From Desulfoscipio geothermicus DSM 3669 (GTDB lineage Bacteria > Bacillota > Desulfotomaculia > Desulfotomaculales > Desulfallaceae): a DNA stretch of 52,766 bases. Made by a program: the position numbers and the translations under genes. Numbering within the stretch: the first letter of the stretch is position 1; each line of letters begins with the position of its first letter. Under the pieces are notes generated by a model that was not told the origin of the DNA, did no database searches, and worked only from the letters and a program-made list of their open reading frames with translations. The stretch lies in contig NZ_FOYM01000026.1 of assembly GCF_900115975.1 (NCBI RefSeq), positions 1-52,766 on the forward strand, in the 5' to 3' direction. Below, piece after piece: positions 1-8,352 of this stretch.

Positions 1-127
1 ATAACGGTAAAACCAAATCATAAATAATTGAATCATCCACAATATCAATATAGTCAATGAGTTCTCTATCAAAGCCAAGTGTGTTATAATATGACATTGG
101 AAATAGATCCAACTGCATCTTCGCCAT
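1..127 (-). CDS. Probable transposase, N-terminal fragment (runs off the window)
   Basis: An open frame begins with ATG at 127-125 behind a GAGGTG ribosome site and runs off the left edge. The 42 visible residues start MAKMQLDLFPMSYYN and contain VDDSIIYDLVLPL. That segment resembles the N-terminal helical region of DDE transposases of the IS5/IS1182 type, which often read F/I-IYDLV-x-x-LY before the catalytic domain. No catalytic residues are visible. The transposase call rests on this weak resemblance plus its position next to a truncated cotJC; another mobile-element protein is possible. Confidence 0.4.
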   Translation of the reverse strand, partial: MAKMQLDLFPMSYYNTLGFDRELIDYIDIVDDSIIYDLVLPL

Positions 128-273
128 AAGTATGCACCTCGCTTGGTAATTGGTAGTTTTCTCGTAAATTACTACCTAATTCGACAAGTGACGGTGCATT
201 TCCTATTTATGGCTGCCTAAAGTTTTAACTTTTCGAACAGACTCGACAAGATTTTTTATTGAAAAATCATAAG
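1..273 (-). mobile_element. Partial insertion sequence that interrupts cotJC
   Basis: This stretch lies between the window edge and the point near 273 where the cotJC reading frame stops resembling CotJC. It holds the first 42 codons of an apparent transposase (1-127, minus strand) and about 140 nt of non-coding leader. The leader has two copies of a CTTGTCGA-like motif (near 181-189 and 241-249, minus strand). The far end, terminal repeats and target duplication are outside the window, so the boundary near 273 is inferred from where cotJC homology breaks. IS family not determined. Confidence 0.5.
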
Positions 274-371
274 TCCGGCCCGCCGTATTGAGTAATAATG
301 TATTTAGCCATCCGGGGGTCAGGCGCCGTAATCCTGACCGGAACCTGCAATTTCTTTTCATATATCCACAT
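267..371 (-). pseudogene. cotJC: cotJC, truncated after 34 codons by an insertion
   Basis: The frame starts at ATG 371-369 and reads MWIYEKKLQ, then MAKYIITQYGGPD, the conserved N-terminus of CotJC, a manganese-catalase-like spore coat protein of about 190 residues. After GGPD it reads Leu and then TGA (267-269), so the diiron/dimanganese catalase fold is lost. It follows cotJB in the usual cotJA-cotJB-cotJC order with a 23-nt gap. The break coincides with the apparent IS end. The rest of the gene may lie beyond the IS outside this window. Confidence 0.8.
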
Positions 372-394
372 AGTCACAAATCCTTTCTTATAAA

Positions 395-658
395 CTAATA
401 CTGTATTTCCCAGGGCCACGGGCTATCTACCCATTTCCAATAGCTATGCATGACCGGTGAAAAACCGAAACTTAAAAGCGGTCCGTAAATTTGCTCATAG
501 TTACGTAACGCCTGCATTAATTCATGGTGCGCTTTATTATACATGGCCAGGGCCTGTTGATCTTCGGGATGAGTATCCAAGTATAAATTCAATTCCGCAG
601 TAACAAATTCCAATTGTTGTATTTGATGTAACCATTGCGCCTGGTTGTGATTATCCAC
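395..658 (-). CDS. cotJB: Spore coat protein CotJB
   Basis: This is an 87-residue protein with the CotJB signature: an N-terminal QLEFVTAELNLYLDTHPEDQ segment, a helical middle, and a C-terminal region rich in Trp and Tyr. In Bacillus, CotJA, CotJB and CotJC depend on each other for assembly into inner spore-coat layers. Translation starts at GTG 658 behind GGAGGTGA, 15 nt after the end of cotJA, so the genes are co-transcribed. The downstream partner cotJC is truncated here, so the function of the set may be lost or changed. Confidence 0.9.
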   Translation of the reverse strand: MDNHNQAQWLHQIQQLEFVTAELNLYLDTHPEDQQALAMYNKAHHELMQALRNYEQIYGPLLSFGFSPVMHSYWKWVDSPWPWEIQY

Positions 659-673
659 TAGGATTCACCTCCA

Positions 674-898
674 TCAATACGGGTAAGGTCTGTATAAATC
701 GGGAAAGAGGGTACCTACTTCCAGGGCCCTGGCAGGTGGGTAAACTGTACCCAGCCTCTGGATAGGAATGTAAGCCCGAGCCAGTTCCATACCCGGGTAG
801 GGTTGGCCGGGATAATACCCCTGCAGATTTTCCGTTTTTTGATTGGACACGGCTTGCACCTGGTTTGGGTTGGGACTTTTGGGGCTATTATTTGACAT
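674..898 (-). CDS. cotJA: Spore coat associated protein CotJA
   Basis: This 74-residue protein has the CotJA C-terminal pattern LARAYIPIQRLGTVYPPARALEVGTLFPDLYRPY after a low-complexity Asn/Gln/Pro N-terminus. The start is set at ATG 898 because GGAGGCG lies just upstream; an ATG 15 nt earlier (913) would place that ribosome site inside the gene. It heads the cotJ cluster on the minus strand. In Bacillus this operon is sigma-E dependent; a CATAACAT element upstream (near 940) vaguely resembles a sigma-E -10 box but I would not claim it. Confidence 0.88.
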   Translation of the reverse strand: MSNNSPKSPNPNQVQAVSNQKTENLQGYYPGQPYPGMELARAYIPIQRLGTVYPPARALEVGTLFPDLYRPYPY

Positions 899-1060
899 AG
901 CAAACGCCTCCATTTTAATTCATTGATTAATATTGTTAACATGTTATGCAATTACATGCATTGGTGTTACAAAATGGAAAAACAAATAAAACATTTTATT
1001 ATTTAATATAGAGGAAAAAAGGAGGAACTGGTGGAATTTAATTGTAAAGGGAGGGATAGT

Positions 1061-1816
1061 ATGAAAACGGTGGCAGTTTATGGTCTCACCGCCGGTACAG
1101 GCAAAACCTCCGTGGCCAAAGAAATGGCCGGCTTTATTCATCAGTTCGGTCAGAAGACATTGCTGGTGGATCTGGACTTAAATAAAGGCAATATTACGGA
1201 TAAACTAGGCTTGAACGAATCACCCAATATCGGATCTTGGTTGATCGAAATCATAAAAAAAATGAATACCTCGCCTTGCTGGGAAATTACTTATAAACCA
1301 GAAGAAATACAGCCATTTATACAGCAACATAATTCAGGCCTGCATGTGCTGGCCAGCAATACGAAAAAAAATCTTGATCATTCCCCTTTTTTATTAAGCA
1401 GCCTGGAAATAATTATACGTAGCCTGTTAAAATCAGCCTTTGACGTTGTGGTATTCGATACCAACAGTGAAGTGCGCGACTATACCATTGAACTCATACT
1501 CAGAGTTGATAAAGTGCTGTTGGTTGTAGAACCATTCGGTTTTTCCCTGCAAAATGCAGAAATGTTTTTACGACTGCTGGTAGACGAAGGAATTAGCATG
1601 GACCGGTTCGGTCTAGTCTTTAACCGTTTTCCCACCTTTGCAGAAGATGACCCGCAAGAGATAAGCCGGTCACTTGGCATACCGCTTTGCGGTGTGTTAC
1701 CCAACTACCCCAACCTATCAGAAAAAAAGAATCAGACCAAAATTCTTACCACAAAAAAGTCAAGCCGTTTCTCTCAGGAGTTGCGGCAGGTATTGGGAAA
1801 AGTATGGGGTGATTGA
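1061..1816 (+). CDS. MinD/ParA/CpaE-like P-loop ATPase
   Basis: This 251-residue cytoplasmic SIMIBI-type ATPase starts MKTVAVYGLTAGTGKTS. The Walker A (residues 9-17) has the catalytic GTGKTS, but the signature Lys of the deviant KGGxGKT motif is replaced (T10). LLVDLDLNKGN matches the A' motif and VVVFDTNSEV Walker B. The start at 1061 has GGGAGGG upstream and matches the family N-terminus; a GTG at 1031 with its own GGAGGA site would add ten residues. Relatives drive septum, plasmid or pilus positioning. It stands alone here, divergent from cotJA, so its cargo is unknown. Confidence 0.8.
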   Translation: MKTVAVYGLTAGTGKTSVAKEMAGFIHQFGQKTLLVDLDLNKGNITDKLGLNESPNIGSWLIEIIKKMNTSPCWEITYKPEEIQPFIQQHNSGLHVLASNTKKNLDHSPFLLSSLEIIIRSLLKSAFDVVVFDTNSEVRDYTIELILRVDKVLLVVEPFGFSLQNAEMFLRLLVDEGISMDRFGLVFNRFPTFAEDDPQEISRSLGIPLCGVLPNYPNLSEKKNQTKILTTKKSSRFSQELRQVLGKVWGD

Positions 1817-1906
1817 TTGCTAAAGGCCAGGTACGGCTCAGAAATTTCTTGCGAGAATATGCTGCTTTTTGAAAAGCTGACTTTTAAACAAACCAATGTT
1901 ATGGTG

Positions 1907-1934
1907 AAACCCCACAGGTAGGGGTTTTTTTATT
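1907..1934 (+). terminator. Rho-independent terminator after the MinD-like ATPase gene
   Basis: AAACCCC (1907-1913) pairs with GGGGTTT (1921-1927) across a 7-nt loop, followed by a run of T. It is about 90 nt after the stop. Confidence 0.75.
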
Positions 1935-2000
1935 TTTAATGTTTTTTATCAACCCCCATGGCTAACAATATAAGCAAAAATAATGAAGGGGGCGAATTAA

Positions 2001-2396
2001 ATGCAGTTATCACCGGGCGAACGATCCTTGTTGGCATATTTTCCGTCGGACAATGCCGCGGAGGCGGCAGCAAAAGAATTAAAGAAAGCCGGTTATGATA
2101 CTGTGCAAGTTGACCGCGTAAGCAGGTACGGCGAAACTCACGACGCAGAGATCAACAACGCCCTGATGGGGCGGGCGGAGACCATTACCGGACTGACATT
2201 ATATTCAGCAGGCACCGATAATCTGGTTGACAATGACAAACGGGTACTGCTGGGTGCCGACCCCTCGGTCAGCGGTTACGGCGACCGTAATTACGGAATT
2301 GCCGGCGGCAGGTCCTTTTTAGTGACCGTGGTCACCTCTGATGACATGGCCGACCGGGCGGAGGAAATAATTAAAAAAAACGGGGGTACCATATAA
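2001..2396 (+). CDS. Conserved hypothetical protein
   Basis: This 131-residue protein starts at ATG behind GAAGGGGGCG. The first 50 residues (LLAYFPSDNAAEAAAKELKK, GYDTVQVDRVSRYG) look like a small alpha/beta domain used in stress or 'heat-induced' proteins of the YflT type, where an element such as FPSxxxAEAAxxEL is followed by a beta strand. The C-terminus (FLVTVVTSDDMADRAEEIIKKNGG) forms a second such half. No catalytic motif or signal peptide is visible. It probably forms a transcription unit with the next gene (43-nt gap). Function unknown. Confidence 0.8.
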   Translation: MQLSPGERSLLAYFPSDNAAEAAAKELKKAGYDTVQVDRVSRYGETHDAEINNALMGRAETITGLTLYSAGTDNLVDNDKRVLLGADPSVSGYGDRNYGIAGGRSFLVTVVTSDDMADRAEEIIKKNGGTI

Positions 2397-2439
2397 CCCG
2401 AATAACCCGAGTCAATAATTTAAGGTATCAGGAGGAATT

Positions 2440-2643
2440 ATGATGAGCAACGAACAAAGGGACCTCACCTTAACTGCTGAAAGTTTACGCGCCCGGCAAG
2501 AAGTCCCTGTATTGACCGAGACTGAACTTAACGTCCTGGAGTCGGACTACATTGATTCTTTTGACGATGCTCTGGCAGTACTGGAAGATGCGCAACAAGT
2601 GAACCCGCCGGATATTCTGGGCCTGGATAACGGTCATCCTTGA
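2440..2643 (+). CDS. Small acidic hypothetical protein
   Basis: This 67-residue, strongly acidic protein starts at ATG 2440 behind a good CAGGAGGAATT site (ATG 2443 is equally possible). It has no Cys, no membrane segment and no recognised domain. The close spacing to the upstream gene suggests co-expression. Confidence 0.65.
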   Translation: MMSNEQRDLTLTAESLRARQEVPVLTETELNVLESDYIDSFDDALAVLEDAQQVNPPDILGLDNGHP

Positions 2644-2684
2644 TGGATGACCGTTTAAATTGGAAACCAGATTTATTATACATA

Positions 2685-2757
2685 AAGCAATAGAATGCCA
2701 TGGATTAACATTAATATGTCAAAAACTCATTGATAGGCAGTATTGCTTGTTTTTTTT
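2685..2757 (+). terminator. Possible terminator with a long loop
   Basis: AAGCAATA (2685-2692) is repeated inverted as TATTGCTT (2741-2748), directly followed by G and a T-run. The 48-nt loop is long for an intrinsic terminator, so this is tentative. Confidence 0.35.
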
Positions 2758-2820
2758 GCTTAATTTGGTTACAATGGTAAAAGATATTTCAAAGAGAGAG
2801 TTGATAGGAGGGCTTACGTT

Positions 2821-3738
2821 TTGAAACGCGTGGTCAGTGTCAGCCTGGGTTCTTCCGGGCGTGATCACAAAGTACAGGTGGAATTGCTGGGCGAGCAATT
2901 CGAAATAGAGCGCCTGGGAATGGACGGCGATTTTGACCGGGCCCTGGCAAAACTACAGGAGCTTGATGGACAAGTCGATGCCATCGGTCTGGGCGGCATT
3001 GACGTATACGTTTATGCGGGAAATAAAAAATATGCCTTTAAAGATGGTTTAAAATTAATGGAGACCGTCAAAAAAACTCCCGTGGTGGACGGCAGCGGTT
3101 TGAAAAACACCCTTGAGCGGGAGACGGTAAACTACTTACTGCGGGAAACGAATTACTTGAATAAAGACACCCGGGTGCTCATGGTCAGCGCGGTGGACCG
3201 GTTCGGCATGGCCCAAGCCTTTACAACCGCGGGGTGCGATGTCACTTTCGGCGACCTGATTTTCGCCGCCGGCATTCCCTATCCCATTAAAACCCTGGAA
3301 GAACTGGAGGAAATGGCCGGCAAATTGCTGCCGGAGATGACCAAACTGCCCTTTCACATGCTATACCCCACCGGAAAAAAACAAGAGTCCAGGGATGAGG
3401 AAAAGGCTAAAAAGTATGCACAGTATTACCGGGATGCGGATGTAATTGCCGGTGATTTTCATTTTATTAAACGTTACTTACCCGACAATCTGAACGGTCA
3501 AATCATCATCACCAACACCACAACGGCAGCCGATGTAGAGTTTTTACGACAAAGCGGCGCCAGCCGGCTGGTCACTACGACCCCGGTATTTGAGGGGCGT
3601 TCCTTCGGCACCAATGTCATGGAAGGCGTGCTGGTCGCCCTCCTGGGCAAGCCCTGGGAGGAAGTGACGCCGGAAGATTACATGGATCTAATTGAACGAT
3701 TGGAATTCAAACCGCGTATCATAGATATGGCAAGTTAA
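2821..3738 (+). CDS. Conserved protein of the family often labelled 'quinate 5-dehydrogenase'
   Basis: This 305-residue soluble protein starts at TTG 2821 behind AGGAGGG. The N-terminus (MKRVVSVSLGSSGRDHKVQV) and internal stretches (VDAIGLGGIDVYVYAG, IAGDFHFIKRYLPDNLNGQIIITNTTTAADVEFL) fit a clostridial family that databases often call quinate 5-dehydrogenase. I see no classical GxGxxG dinucleotide motif at the N-terminus and no shikimate-pathway genes nearby, so that label is doubtful. The middle (LLRETNYLNKDTRVLMVSAVDRFGMAQAF) suggests a ligand-binding alpha/beta fold. The SCP2 gene begins 32 nt downstream, suggesting a small operon with the permease. Confidence 0.8.
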   Translation: MKRVVSVSLGSSGRDHKVQVELLGEQFEIERLGMDGDFDRALAKLQELDGQVDAIGLGGIDVYVYAGNKKYAFKDGLKLMETVKKTPVVDGSGLKNTLERETVNYLLRETNYLNKDTRVLMVSAVDRFGMAQAFTTAGCDVTFGDLIFAAGIPYPIKTLEELEEMAGKLLPEMTKLPFHMLYPTGKKQESRDEEKAKKYAQYYRDADVIAGDFHFIKRYLPDNLNGQIIITNTTTAADVEFLRQSGASRLVTTTPVFEGRSFGTNVMEGVLVALLGKPWEEVTPEDYMDLIERLEFKPRIIDMAS

Positions 3739-3770
3739 CTGACATACATTTTTGGCAGGCGGAGGTTATT

Positions 3771-4127
3771 ATGGCTACACATGAGGAAATAACCGGTAGC
3801 TTACAGGCTTTTGGGGAGGGCTACCAAAAGAATAAAAAATTAAAAATAATGAACAAAGATTGGGACCGGGTAATTTTAATCAAAGCAGCGGACGTGGACT
3901 CCCAACATACTTTAATACTTAAAAACGGCGAACTTACCGTAACTGAAGGCACGCCGGCAGGTGATCCCGATCTGGTGGTCACGGCCGACAGCGAAACCCT
4001 GGCTGACCTTTTTTACGGTGACATTACCCCCACCGAGCCATACATGAACGGGACCCTGGTAATTAAGGGGTCCGAAGATGATATTGTACGCCTGGATTTC
4101 ATTTCGTTGATGATCTGGGGTGAGTGA
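3771..4127 (+). CDS. SCP2 sterol-binding domain protein
   Basis: This 118-residue protein is essentially one SCP2 domain: a helical start, then TLILKNGELTVTEG, DLVVTADSETLADLFYGDI and MNGTLVIKGSEDDIVRLDFI. SCP2 domains bind lipids or acyl-CoA-like ligands in a hydrophobic tunnel. It starts at ATG 3771 behind GGCGGAGG. The stop (TGA 4125-4127) lies within or at the start of the following permease gene, so the two are translationally coupled. The ligand is unknown. Confidence 0.85.
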   Translation: MATHEEITGSLQAFGEGYQKNKKLKIMNKDWDRVILIKAADVDSQHTLILKNGELTVTEGTPAGDPDLVVTADSETLADLFYGDITPTEPYMNGTLVIKGSEDDIVRLDFISLMIWGE

Positions 4128-5487
4128 GGTGCAGTTAAAAAAAGTCCTCACCCTGCGTACGGTGGTAGCCACCAGCGCCGGCCTGACTCTGTCCAGTTCT
4201 ACCTTTGTGGCAGCAGTTCAGGTGGCGGGTTTTTTAGCCGGCGATGCAGCCTGGTTGGCCATTCTCACCGGAGGGCTGCTGTGTATGACAGCAGCCCTAT
4301 GTTTCAGCGAACTTAACGGCATGATTCCGTCAGCGGCCGGCATCCGCCTGTATTTCAGCCGGGCCTTCAATGACCGAACGGCCCTAACCGTGTCAATTCT
4401 TTATATGGCCGTTATACTGGGAGTAATTGGGGCGGAAAGTTATGTGCTGGCGGAAATTTTAAACGAGGCACTGCCGTCTGTGCCTCCGATGGTATGGATA
4501 CTGGTAATGTTTTTGGCCGTCACGGCCATGAACATTATCGGCCTAAAACTGGCCGGCGGATTTCAGGACACCATAACTTACGGACTGATGTTGTCCTTGG
4601 TAACCCTGGCTTTCATCGCCCTGGCCAGGGTCGACTTTCATTTGACTGCCCCAATGGATACGGGAGGCGCAATGGGACTGATAAATGCGGTGGCCGTGGG
4701 TGTATTTTTGTTTGTCGGTTTTGAATGGGTTACACCCCTGGCCGAAGAAGTAACCCACAGCCGGTTGATATCCCGGGGCATGCTATTGGCCGTTGGACTT
4801 TTAAGTATCATATACGCCGTTTTTACCGTGGGGATGACGGCAACGGTGCCGCGGGCCGCCCTGACGGGGTCGCCGATACCACAACTGATTTTTGCCCGTA
4901 CAATATTAGGCGATATCGGGGTGGTGTGGATGGTAACGCTGACCCTGGCCGCCTCCATTACCACATTCAACGCAGGTTTGATCAGCGTATCCCGCTTTAT
5001 CTACGCATCAGCCCGGGAACATGTGCTGCCGCCAGTTTTCAGCAAGATCAGCATGCGATTTTTTACCCCGTGGGTGGCCGTATTCACTATATTTATTATC
5101 GGTGTCGCCATATCAACAATAGTACTGTTTACTCATCGTTACCTTGTACTGGTGAACATGGCCGCGGCCATGGAAAGTATTATCTACGCGCTGGCAGGCC
5201 TGGCTGTAATTGTTTTACGCCGTAAAATGCCTTATGCCAACCGGCCCTACCGTATTCCGAGCGGTTATATCATTCCTGGAGTCAGCGTTGTGGTTTTCAG
5301 TATCCTGGCCCTGGCTATATTTGTGACATTCCCGCAGGTCTTTTTTTACCTGACCCTGGGGTTGCTGATTTGCGCCTGGTATGTCAGCCGCGTAGTTCCG
5401 GTGATCAAACAAAAGTATCAGGCCAAAAAGTCTGCCGCCCGGAAGCGCAGGCGCCCGATGATCCAGACAACAAAGGCGGGGGACTAA
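4120..5487 (+). CDS. APC-family amino acid/polyamine permease
   Basis: This integral membrane transporter of about 455 residues has roughly 12 hydrophobic segments. The N-terminal GLTLSSSTFVAAVQVAGFLAGDAAWLAI and the helix with FVGFEWVTPLAEEV are typical of the APC superfamily (amino acid-H+ symport or antiport). The C-terminus is a basic tail (KSAARKRRRP). The start is ambiguous: GTG 4120 overlaps the upstream stop by 8 nt, while GTG 4129 has GGGGTGAG in better position. Both imply translational coupling to the SCP2 gene. The substrate cannot be read from sequence. Confidence 0.85.
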   Translation: MSEVQLKKVLTLRTVVATSAGLTLSSSTFVAAVQVAGFLAGDAAWLAILTGGLLCMTAALCFSELNGMIPSAAGIRLYFSRAFNDRTALTVSILYMAVILGVIGAESYVLAEILNEALPSVPPMVWILVMFLAVTAMNIIGLKLAGGFQDTITYGLMLSLVTLAFIALARVDFHLTAPMDTGGAMGLINAVAVGVFLFVGFEWVTPLAEEVTHSRLISRGMLLAVGLLSIIYAVFTVGMTATVPRAALTGSPIPQLIFARTILGDIGVVWMVTLTLAASITTFNAGLISVSRFIYASAREHVLPPVFSKISMRFFTPWVAVFTIFIIGVAISTIVLFTHRYLVLVNMAAAMESIIYALAGLAVIVLRRKMPYANRPYRIPSGYIIPGVSVVVFSILALAIFVTFPQVFFYLTLGLLICAWYVSRVVPVIKQKYQAKKSAARKRRRPMIQTTKAGD

Positions 5488-5500
5488 CCCCCGCTTCTTT
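5474..5500. terminator. Hairpin between convergent genes, stop codon in the loop
   Basis: GCGGGGG (5476-5482) pairs with CCCCCGC (5488-5494); the loop carries the TAA stop of the permease (5485-5487). A short A/T flank on each side allows it to act in both directions. Confidence 0.65.
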
Positions 5501-6443
5501 ACAATCCCAGCGCACGGTAAACTTCGGCATCTACTGCATTATCCCTGGATAGCTTTCGGCTTTTGCGAAATTCCATTACCGCCCGCTCCATGCCCCCGCC
5601 CCAGATACCGTCAAGGGGGCCGTCATAATACCCCAGTCTTTGCAAACGCATCTGTACTTCCAGCACATCCCCGCCCCGCTCGTCCCGCCGCATAGTCCGA
5701 AACCGGTCAGGTTGATACATAAATGGATTTCCTATAATAATCACCCTTGTGCCGGGCTTGACCCAGGGGTATATTTCCTCCACATTTTTATTATTCATCC
5801 TAATGCAGCCGTGACTGGCGTAACTGCCAATGGCATAAGGTTTGTTAGTGCCGTGAATACCATAAATACCCCATGGAACCGTCAAGCCAATCCAACGGGT
5901 GCCGAAACCCGTGCCCCAGTTCCTGGCCCGGCGCAGCACTTTAAAGGTCCCGATGGGAGTGGGTGTTTTGTATTTACCAACAGCCACCGGGTATTGCTTA
6001 TATGGTTCCCCGTCGGACAGCACAGTCAATTTGCGCCGATAAGTGTCCACCAAAATACTTACCTCCCCCGGGGGTGGCGGCACCTCATTTTCTGATATCA
6101 AAAATTGGCTATACACTTGTTCCATTTGTTCCCAAGTTGCTTCTGTAACCACCCCGTCCGGTTCTGCACCCCAGGTTTGCTGGAACTTTTGTACTGCCTG
6201 AACGGTACGGGGTCCATAAACTCCGTTGACCTGGTCCCGGTAAAAATTCAGCTTTTTTAGCATTAATTGCAGCAAGCGCACGTCCGCTCCATGCATAGCC
6301 GGCTTTTGCAGCTTCAAAATGCGAAGCCCCTCCGTCGCTACCCGGCATTCGGGACACCCGGGCACCGCCCGGGCCGGGCTGGAACAGAGCAGCAGCCCGG
6401 CAAAAACTAATACAATAATTATGGCTATATAATGCTTAGGCAA
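5499..6443 (-). CDS. L,D-transpeptidase (YkuD domain) with two peptidoglycan-binding domains
   Basis: This 314-residue exported enzyme would form 3-3 peptidoglycan cross-links or anchor proteins to the wall. An N-terminal signal peptide (hydrophobic IAIIIVLVFAGLLLCSS, cleavage likely after PARA) leads to a PG_binding_1 domain (about 45-100), a YkuD domain (about 125-245) with the catalytic signature SHGCIRM and an upstream HGTN, and a C-terminal peptidoglycan-binding domain (DVLEVQMRLQRLGYYDGPLDG). The start is TTG 6443 with GGAGGGG upstream; an earlier in-frame codon at 6464 would place that site inside the gene. It converges with the permease gene. Confidence 0.9.
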   Translation of the reverse strand: MPKHYIAIIIVLVFAGLLLCSSPARAVPGCPECRVATEGLRILKLQKPAMHGADVRLLQLMLKKLNFYRDQVNGVYGPRTVQAVQKFQQTWGAEPDGVVTEATWEQMEQVYSQFLISENEVPPPPGEVSILVDTYRRKLTVLSDGEPYKQYPVAVGKYKTPTPIGTFKVLRRARNWGTGFGTRWIGLTVPWGIYGIHGTNKPYAIGSYASHGCIRMNNKNVEEIYPWVKPGTRVIIIGNPFMYQPDRFRTMRRDERGGDVLEVQMRLQRLGYYDGPLDGIWGGGMERAVMEFRKSRKLSRDNAVDAEVYRALGL

Positions 6444-6580
6444 ATCGTTTCCCCTCCAACACAAAATCCGCTCTTAGTTTCCCCCTGCTCGAATGACTGT
6501 ATTCTCCCGGCAATTAATATCATAATCAATGTTCTTTTCCCATACAAATTAAGTAGGACAAACTCTATGGGGGTGAGATA

Positions 6581-7177
6581 ATGAAAGCGGCAATTAAATT
6601 TTTTCTCTATATGGGGCTGATTATGATAATCCTGTACACTTCCGGATGTTTTTACAATAACGATGCGGGCAGCGGTAAAATGAAGGAAGAGATAATAACC
6701 TTGGAACAACCCGACTGCGCCCCGACAAATGAAGCCACATTACCCGTTATAGCTGATACAACTGAAAAAACTAAAGTTGTACTTTATTTTGCCGACGATA
6801 ACGGTAATTTAGTGGCAGAACGGCGGGAAATACCCAAGGTAGTGGGCATTGCCCGGCGAACTATGCAGGAACTCTGCCGGGGGCCGCAAAACAGCGCCAT
6901 TTCTCCCACTCTGCCGGCGGGCACCGAATTGCTGGACATAAATATCAGGGATGGTCTATGTACTGTCAATTTCAGCAAGCAATTGATTACCGCGCATAGC
7001 GGCGGCTCAGCCATGGAAAACCAAACGGTTTATTCCATTGTAAACACCCTTACCCAGTTCAGAACCGTGGAGCGGGTGCAGATTCAAGTGGACGGGCGGA
7101 TAGTGGATTCCATTGCCGGACATATCGATGTCAGCGTGCCGCTGGCGCGTAACAGCGATATTATCAACAGTTTGTGA
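6581..7177 (+). CDS. GerMN-domain lipoprotein
   Basis: This 198-residue protein starts at ATG behind GGGGGTGAG. Residues 5-22 are hydrophobic and end in TSGC (Cys23), a lipoprotein-type cleavage site. Residues about 62-190 form a GerMN domain: VVLYFADDNGNLVAERREIP, then GPQNSAISPTLPAGTELLDI, DGLCTVNFS and QTVYSIVNTLTQF. GerMN domains occur in GerM, needed for forespore engulfment and germination in Bacillus, and in other envelope proteins. It is divergent from the L,D-transpeptidase, consistent with a spore/cell-wall neighbourhood. Confidence 0.88.
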   Translation: MKAAIKFFLYMGLIMIILYTSGCFYNNDAGSGKMKEEIITLEQPDCAPTNEATLPVIADTTEKTKVVLYFADDNGNLVAERREIPKVVGIARRTMQELCRGPQNSAISPTLPAGTELLDINIRDGLCTVNFSKQLITAHSGGSAMENQTVYSIVNTLTQFRTVERVQIQVDGRIVDSIAGHIDVSVPLARNSDIINSL

Positions 7178-7200
7178 TTTTATATTACATGTATGTCCAC

Positions 7201-7230
7201 GAGCCCCGTGCCAGAGTCTACACGGGGCTC
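7201..7230. terminator. Strong hairpin between convergent genes
   Basis: GAGCCCCGTG (7201-7210) and CACGGGGCTC (7221-7230) form a perfect 10-bp stem with a 10-nt loop. Neither side has a clear T-run, so termination is inferred from its place between convergent genes. Confidence 0.5.
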
Positions 7231-7236
7231 ATTCCA

Positions 7237-8352
7237 TTACTGCCACTTCACATGGTGAAACTCAAAATGCACGGGCTGTTGGGCGGAAATATAAGCGGGT
7301 ATAAAGTCATTATTTTTATCCACGGAAATAATGCTGTCCTCCCGTATTGAACGCAAAATATCCAAAATCGTCTTGGCGTCGCCATATTCCATCTCCGGAG
7401 TGACCTCGATGGGTTCTTTATCCATCATAAAGTTATACAGGTTGAGCAATTCATTATAATAGCCGCGCTGCGGGCGATAGGGGATTTGCTCCGAGCCACC
7501 GTCGTTGTATGCTACGTTAACGGTGCCGCAATCTCTTTCCTCCCAATAAATCATTCCGGAAGTTCCAAATATGCGCAGGCCAATCAACGGGCGCTGCATT
7601 TCCTTGCCGGCACTGTAAAAGGTGAACTGACCGGTTACCCCGCTTTTAAACCGCATATTCACATTTACCACGGCATAAGGGGCAAAATCATCGTCCTGGG
7701 GCACCCCGAAAGCCTGCAGCCGGTCAACGGCGCCAAAAATACAGCGCAGGGCGGCAATATCATGCACCCCGGTATCCAAAATCACTCCGCCGTGAAATAC
7801 CGGGTGCTGGCGCCATTCTTCCCTGGCGAATTTATTTTTCAGCATCTCCTCCGGGAAGCAGGTAACCCGGTTTTGGATAAAGTACACAACATCGCCTATT
7901 TTCTTTTCTTGTACCATGGCGCGGATCATTTTAATTTCCTCGTTATAGCGATAGTTTTCCGCAATCATAATCGGCACGCCGTAGCGGCGCGGCAATTCCG
8001 CGTGGGCACGGGCCTGCTCGTAATTGGACGCCAGCGGCTTTTCACAGATAATGGCCCGATGCGGCTGAAACGCTATTGCCCGAGCTACATCCTCGGTAAC
8101 CGAAAAATTTTGCTCAATGGGTACCATGATATCAAAAACGTTGATGTCCCCCCGCGTAAGCAGCGGCCGGTAATCGGTGTATATGGCATCCTCGCCCAGT
8201 CCGAGCCGCTGTGCCCACGGTCTGGTTTTTTCGGGCACCGGGTCGCACAGGGCCACAATCTCATATTTATCCGCCAGTTCCTGATAGGCCGGGTAATGCA
8301 GGCGTTCAAAAGCCATTCCCGTACCGATAATTCCCACTTTAAGCTTTTCCAC
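7237..8352 (-). CDS. Gfo/Idh/MocA family oxidoreductase
   Basis: This 371-residue NAD(P)-dependent oxidoreductase starts at GTG 8352 behind GGAGGGAT. The N-terminus MEKLKVGIIGTGMAFERLHYP is a Rossmann GxGxxA-type motif; the signature ICEKPLASNYEQA (EKP) follows at about residue 100, and the C-terminal half is the alpha/beta dimerisation domain with HPVFHGGVILDTGVHDIA. The family acts on sugars, inositol or related polyols; the substrate cannot be told. It is flanked by convergent and divergent genes and appears monocistronic. Confidence 0.88.
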   Translation of the reverse strand: MEKLKVGIIGTGMAFERLHYPAYQELADKYEIVALCDPVPEKTRPWAQRLGLGEDAIYTDYRPLLTRGDINVFDIMVPIEQNFSVTEDVARAIAFQPHRAIICEKPLASNYEQARAHAELPRRYGVPIMIAENYRYNEEIKMIRAMVQEKKIGDVVYFIQNRVTCFPEEMLKNKFAREEWRQHPVFHGGVILDTGVHDIAALRCIFGAVDRLQAFGVPQDDDFAPYAVVNVNMRFKSGVTGQFTFYSAGKEMQRPLIGLRIFGTSGMIYWEERDCGTVNVAYNDGGSEQIPYRPQRGYYNELLNLYNFMMDKEPIEVTPEMEYGDAKTILDILRSIREDSIISVDKNNDFIPAYISAQQPVHFEFHHVKWQ

